From NCBI GenBank assembly GCA_002422125.1, contig DITF01000111.1, forward strand, positions 2,091-7,242: a stretch of DNA of 5,152 bases, given 5' to 3'. Positions 4,932-5,152 of this stretch are shown in pieces. Under the pieces are notes generated by a model. It did no database searches and was not told where the DNA came from. It worked only from the letters and a program-made list of their open reading frames with translations. Position 1 is the first letter of the stretch. Every line of letters begins with the position of its first letter. Source of the stretch: a bacterium UBP17_UBA6191. GTDB lineage: Bacteria > Muiribacteriota > UBA6191. The position numbers and the translations under genes were made by a program.

Positions 4932-5152
4932 ATGAATCAGGAAAAAGTACAGCAGTTTCAGAATATCGCCAATTCTGTAAGAAGCCTGTCAATGGATGCA
5001 ATCCAGAAGGCAAATTCAGGTCACCCCGGTTTACCGCTGGGTTGCGCTGAGATTGGCGCGATTCTTTATGGAGAGCACCTAAGATACAATCCCGAAGACT
5101 TAAACTGGTTGAATCGCGATCGCTTTGTGCTGTCGGCTGGACATGGCTCCAT
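4932..5152 (+). CDS. tkt: Transketolase, N-terminal part (cut by window end)
   Basis: The first 73 residues of a thiamine-diphosphate-dependent transketolase, the enzyme of the non-oxidative pentose phosphate pathway that moves two-carbon units between sugar phosphates in the cytoplasm. The usual length is about 650..680 residues, so roughly nine tenths lies beyond the window. Diagnostic stretches are RSLSMDAIQKANSGHPG (residues 17..33) with His31, matching the substrate-binding His26 of E. coli TktA, and NRDRFVLSAGHGS (residues 61..73) with His71, matching the conserved His of the GHGSM loop. LSAGHGS in place of the enterobacterial LSNGHGS, and SGHPGLPLG, are variants I associate with spirochaetes and some other groups; this comparison is from memory. 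The start has a good ribosome site and the N-terminal length fits the family. The symbol tkt is a family name, not a strain-specific assignment. Confidence 0.95.
   Translation, partial: MNQEKVQQFQNIANSVRSLSMDAIQKANSGHPGLPLGCAEIGAILYGEHLRYNPEDLNWLNRDRFVLSAGHGS

Noticed and set aside
4826..5050. Plus-strand open frame overlapping the beta-helix start and the transketolase start
   Set aside because: It is out of frame with the clear transketolase coding sequence, has no ribosome site, and no recognisable content.

Overview
The window is about 45% GC by eye, densely coding and bacterial. It holds seven genes, the first and last cut by the window edges. The lineage cannot be fixed from the sequence alone. 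The transketolase N-terminus (SGHPGLPLG and LSAGHGS) and the mix of secreted TPR, VWA and ECF sigma genes recall spirochaetes or a similar Gram-negative group. This is a weak guess.

Region 1 (1..3220, plus strand) looks like one operon. It contains a VWA-domain protein with a complete MIDAS metal site (5' end missing), a 100-residue acidic, coiled-coil-like protein of unknown function, an ECF-type sigma-70 factor, and an unusual 409-residue partner. The partner begins with a zinc-binding anti-sigma domain, has one short hydrophobic segment, and ends in a formylglycine-generating-enzyme (FGE/SUMF1)-like domain that lacks the catalytic cysteine pair. Gaps between the genes are 13, 19 and 31 bases. 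A strong hairpin with a T-run closes the unit. The likely logic is that the sigma factor is held by its membrane-tethered or redox-sensitive anti-sigma factor, whose outer FGE-like domain acts as sensor or binding module. The VWA protein and small protein would be co-expressed partners.

Region 2 (3219..4192) is a divergent pair: a 53-residue ribbon-helix-helix-type protein on the minus strand and a secreted TPR protein on the plus strand. They are separated by 80 bases with mirror-image Shine-Dalgarno sites and a GACAA-N4-TTGTC palindrome lying on both candidate -35 elements. This suggests an autoregulated switch.

Region 3 (4208..4888, minus) encodes a pentapeptide-repeat-like beta-helix protein. 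It has a Cys/His N-terminal motif and an unbroken five-residue (locally ten-residue) hydrophobic register. It is convergent with the TPR gene.

Region 4 (4932..5152, plus) is the start of transketolase, divergent from the beta-helix gene. No RNA genes, mobile elements or CRISPR arrays were seen, and no stretch over 300 bases lacks a gene.
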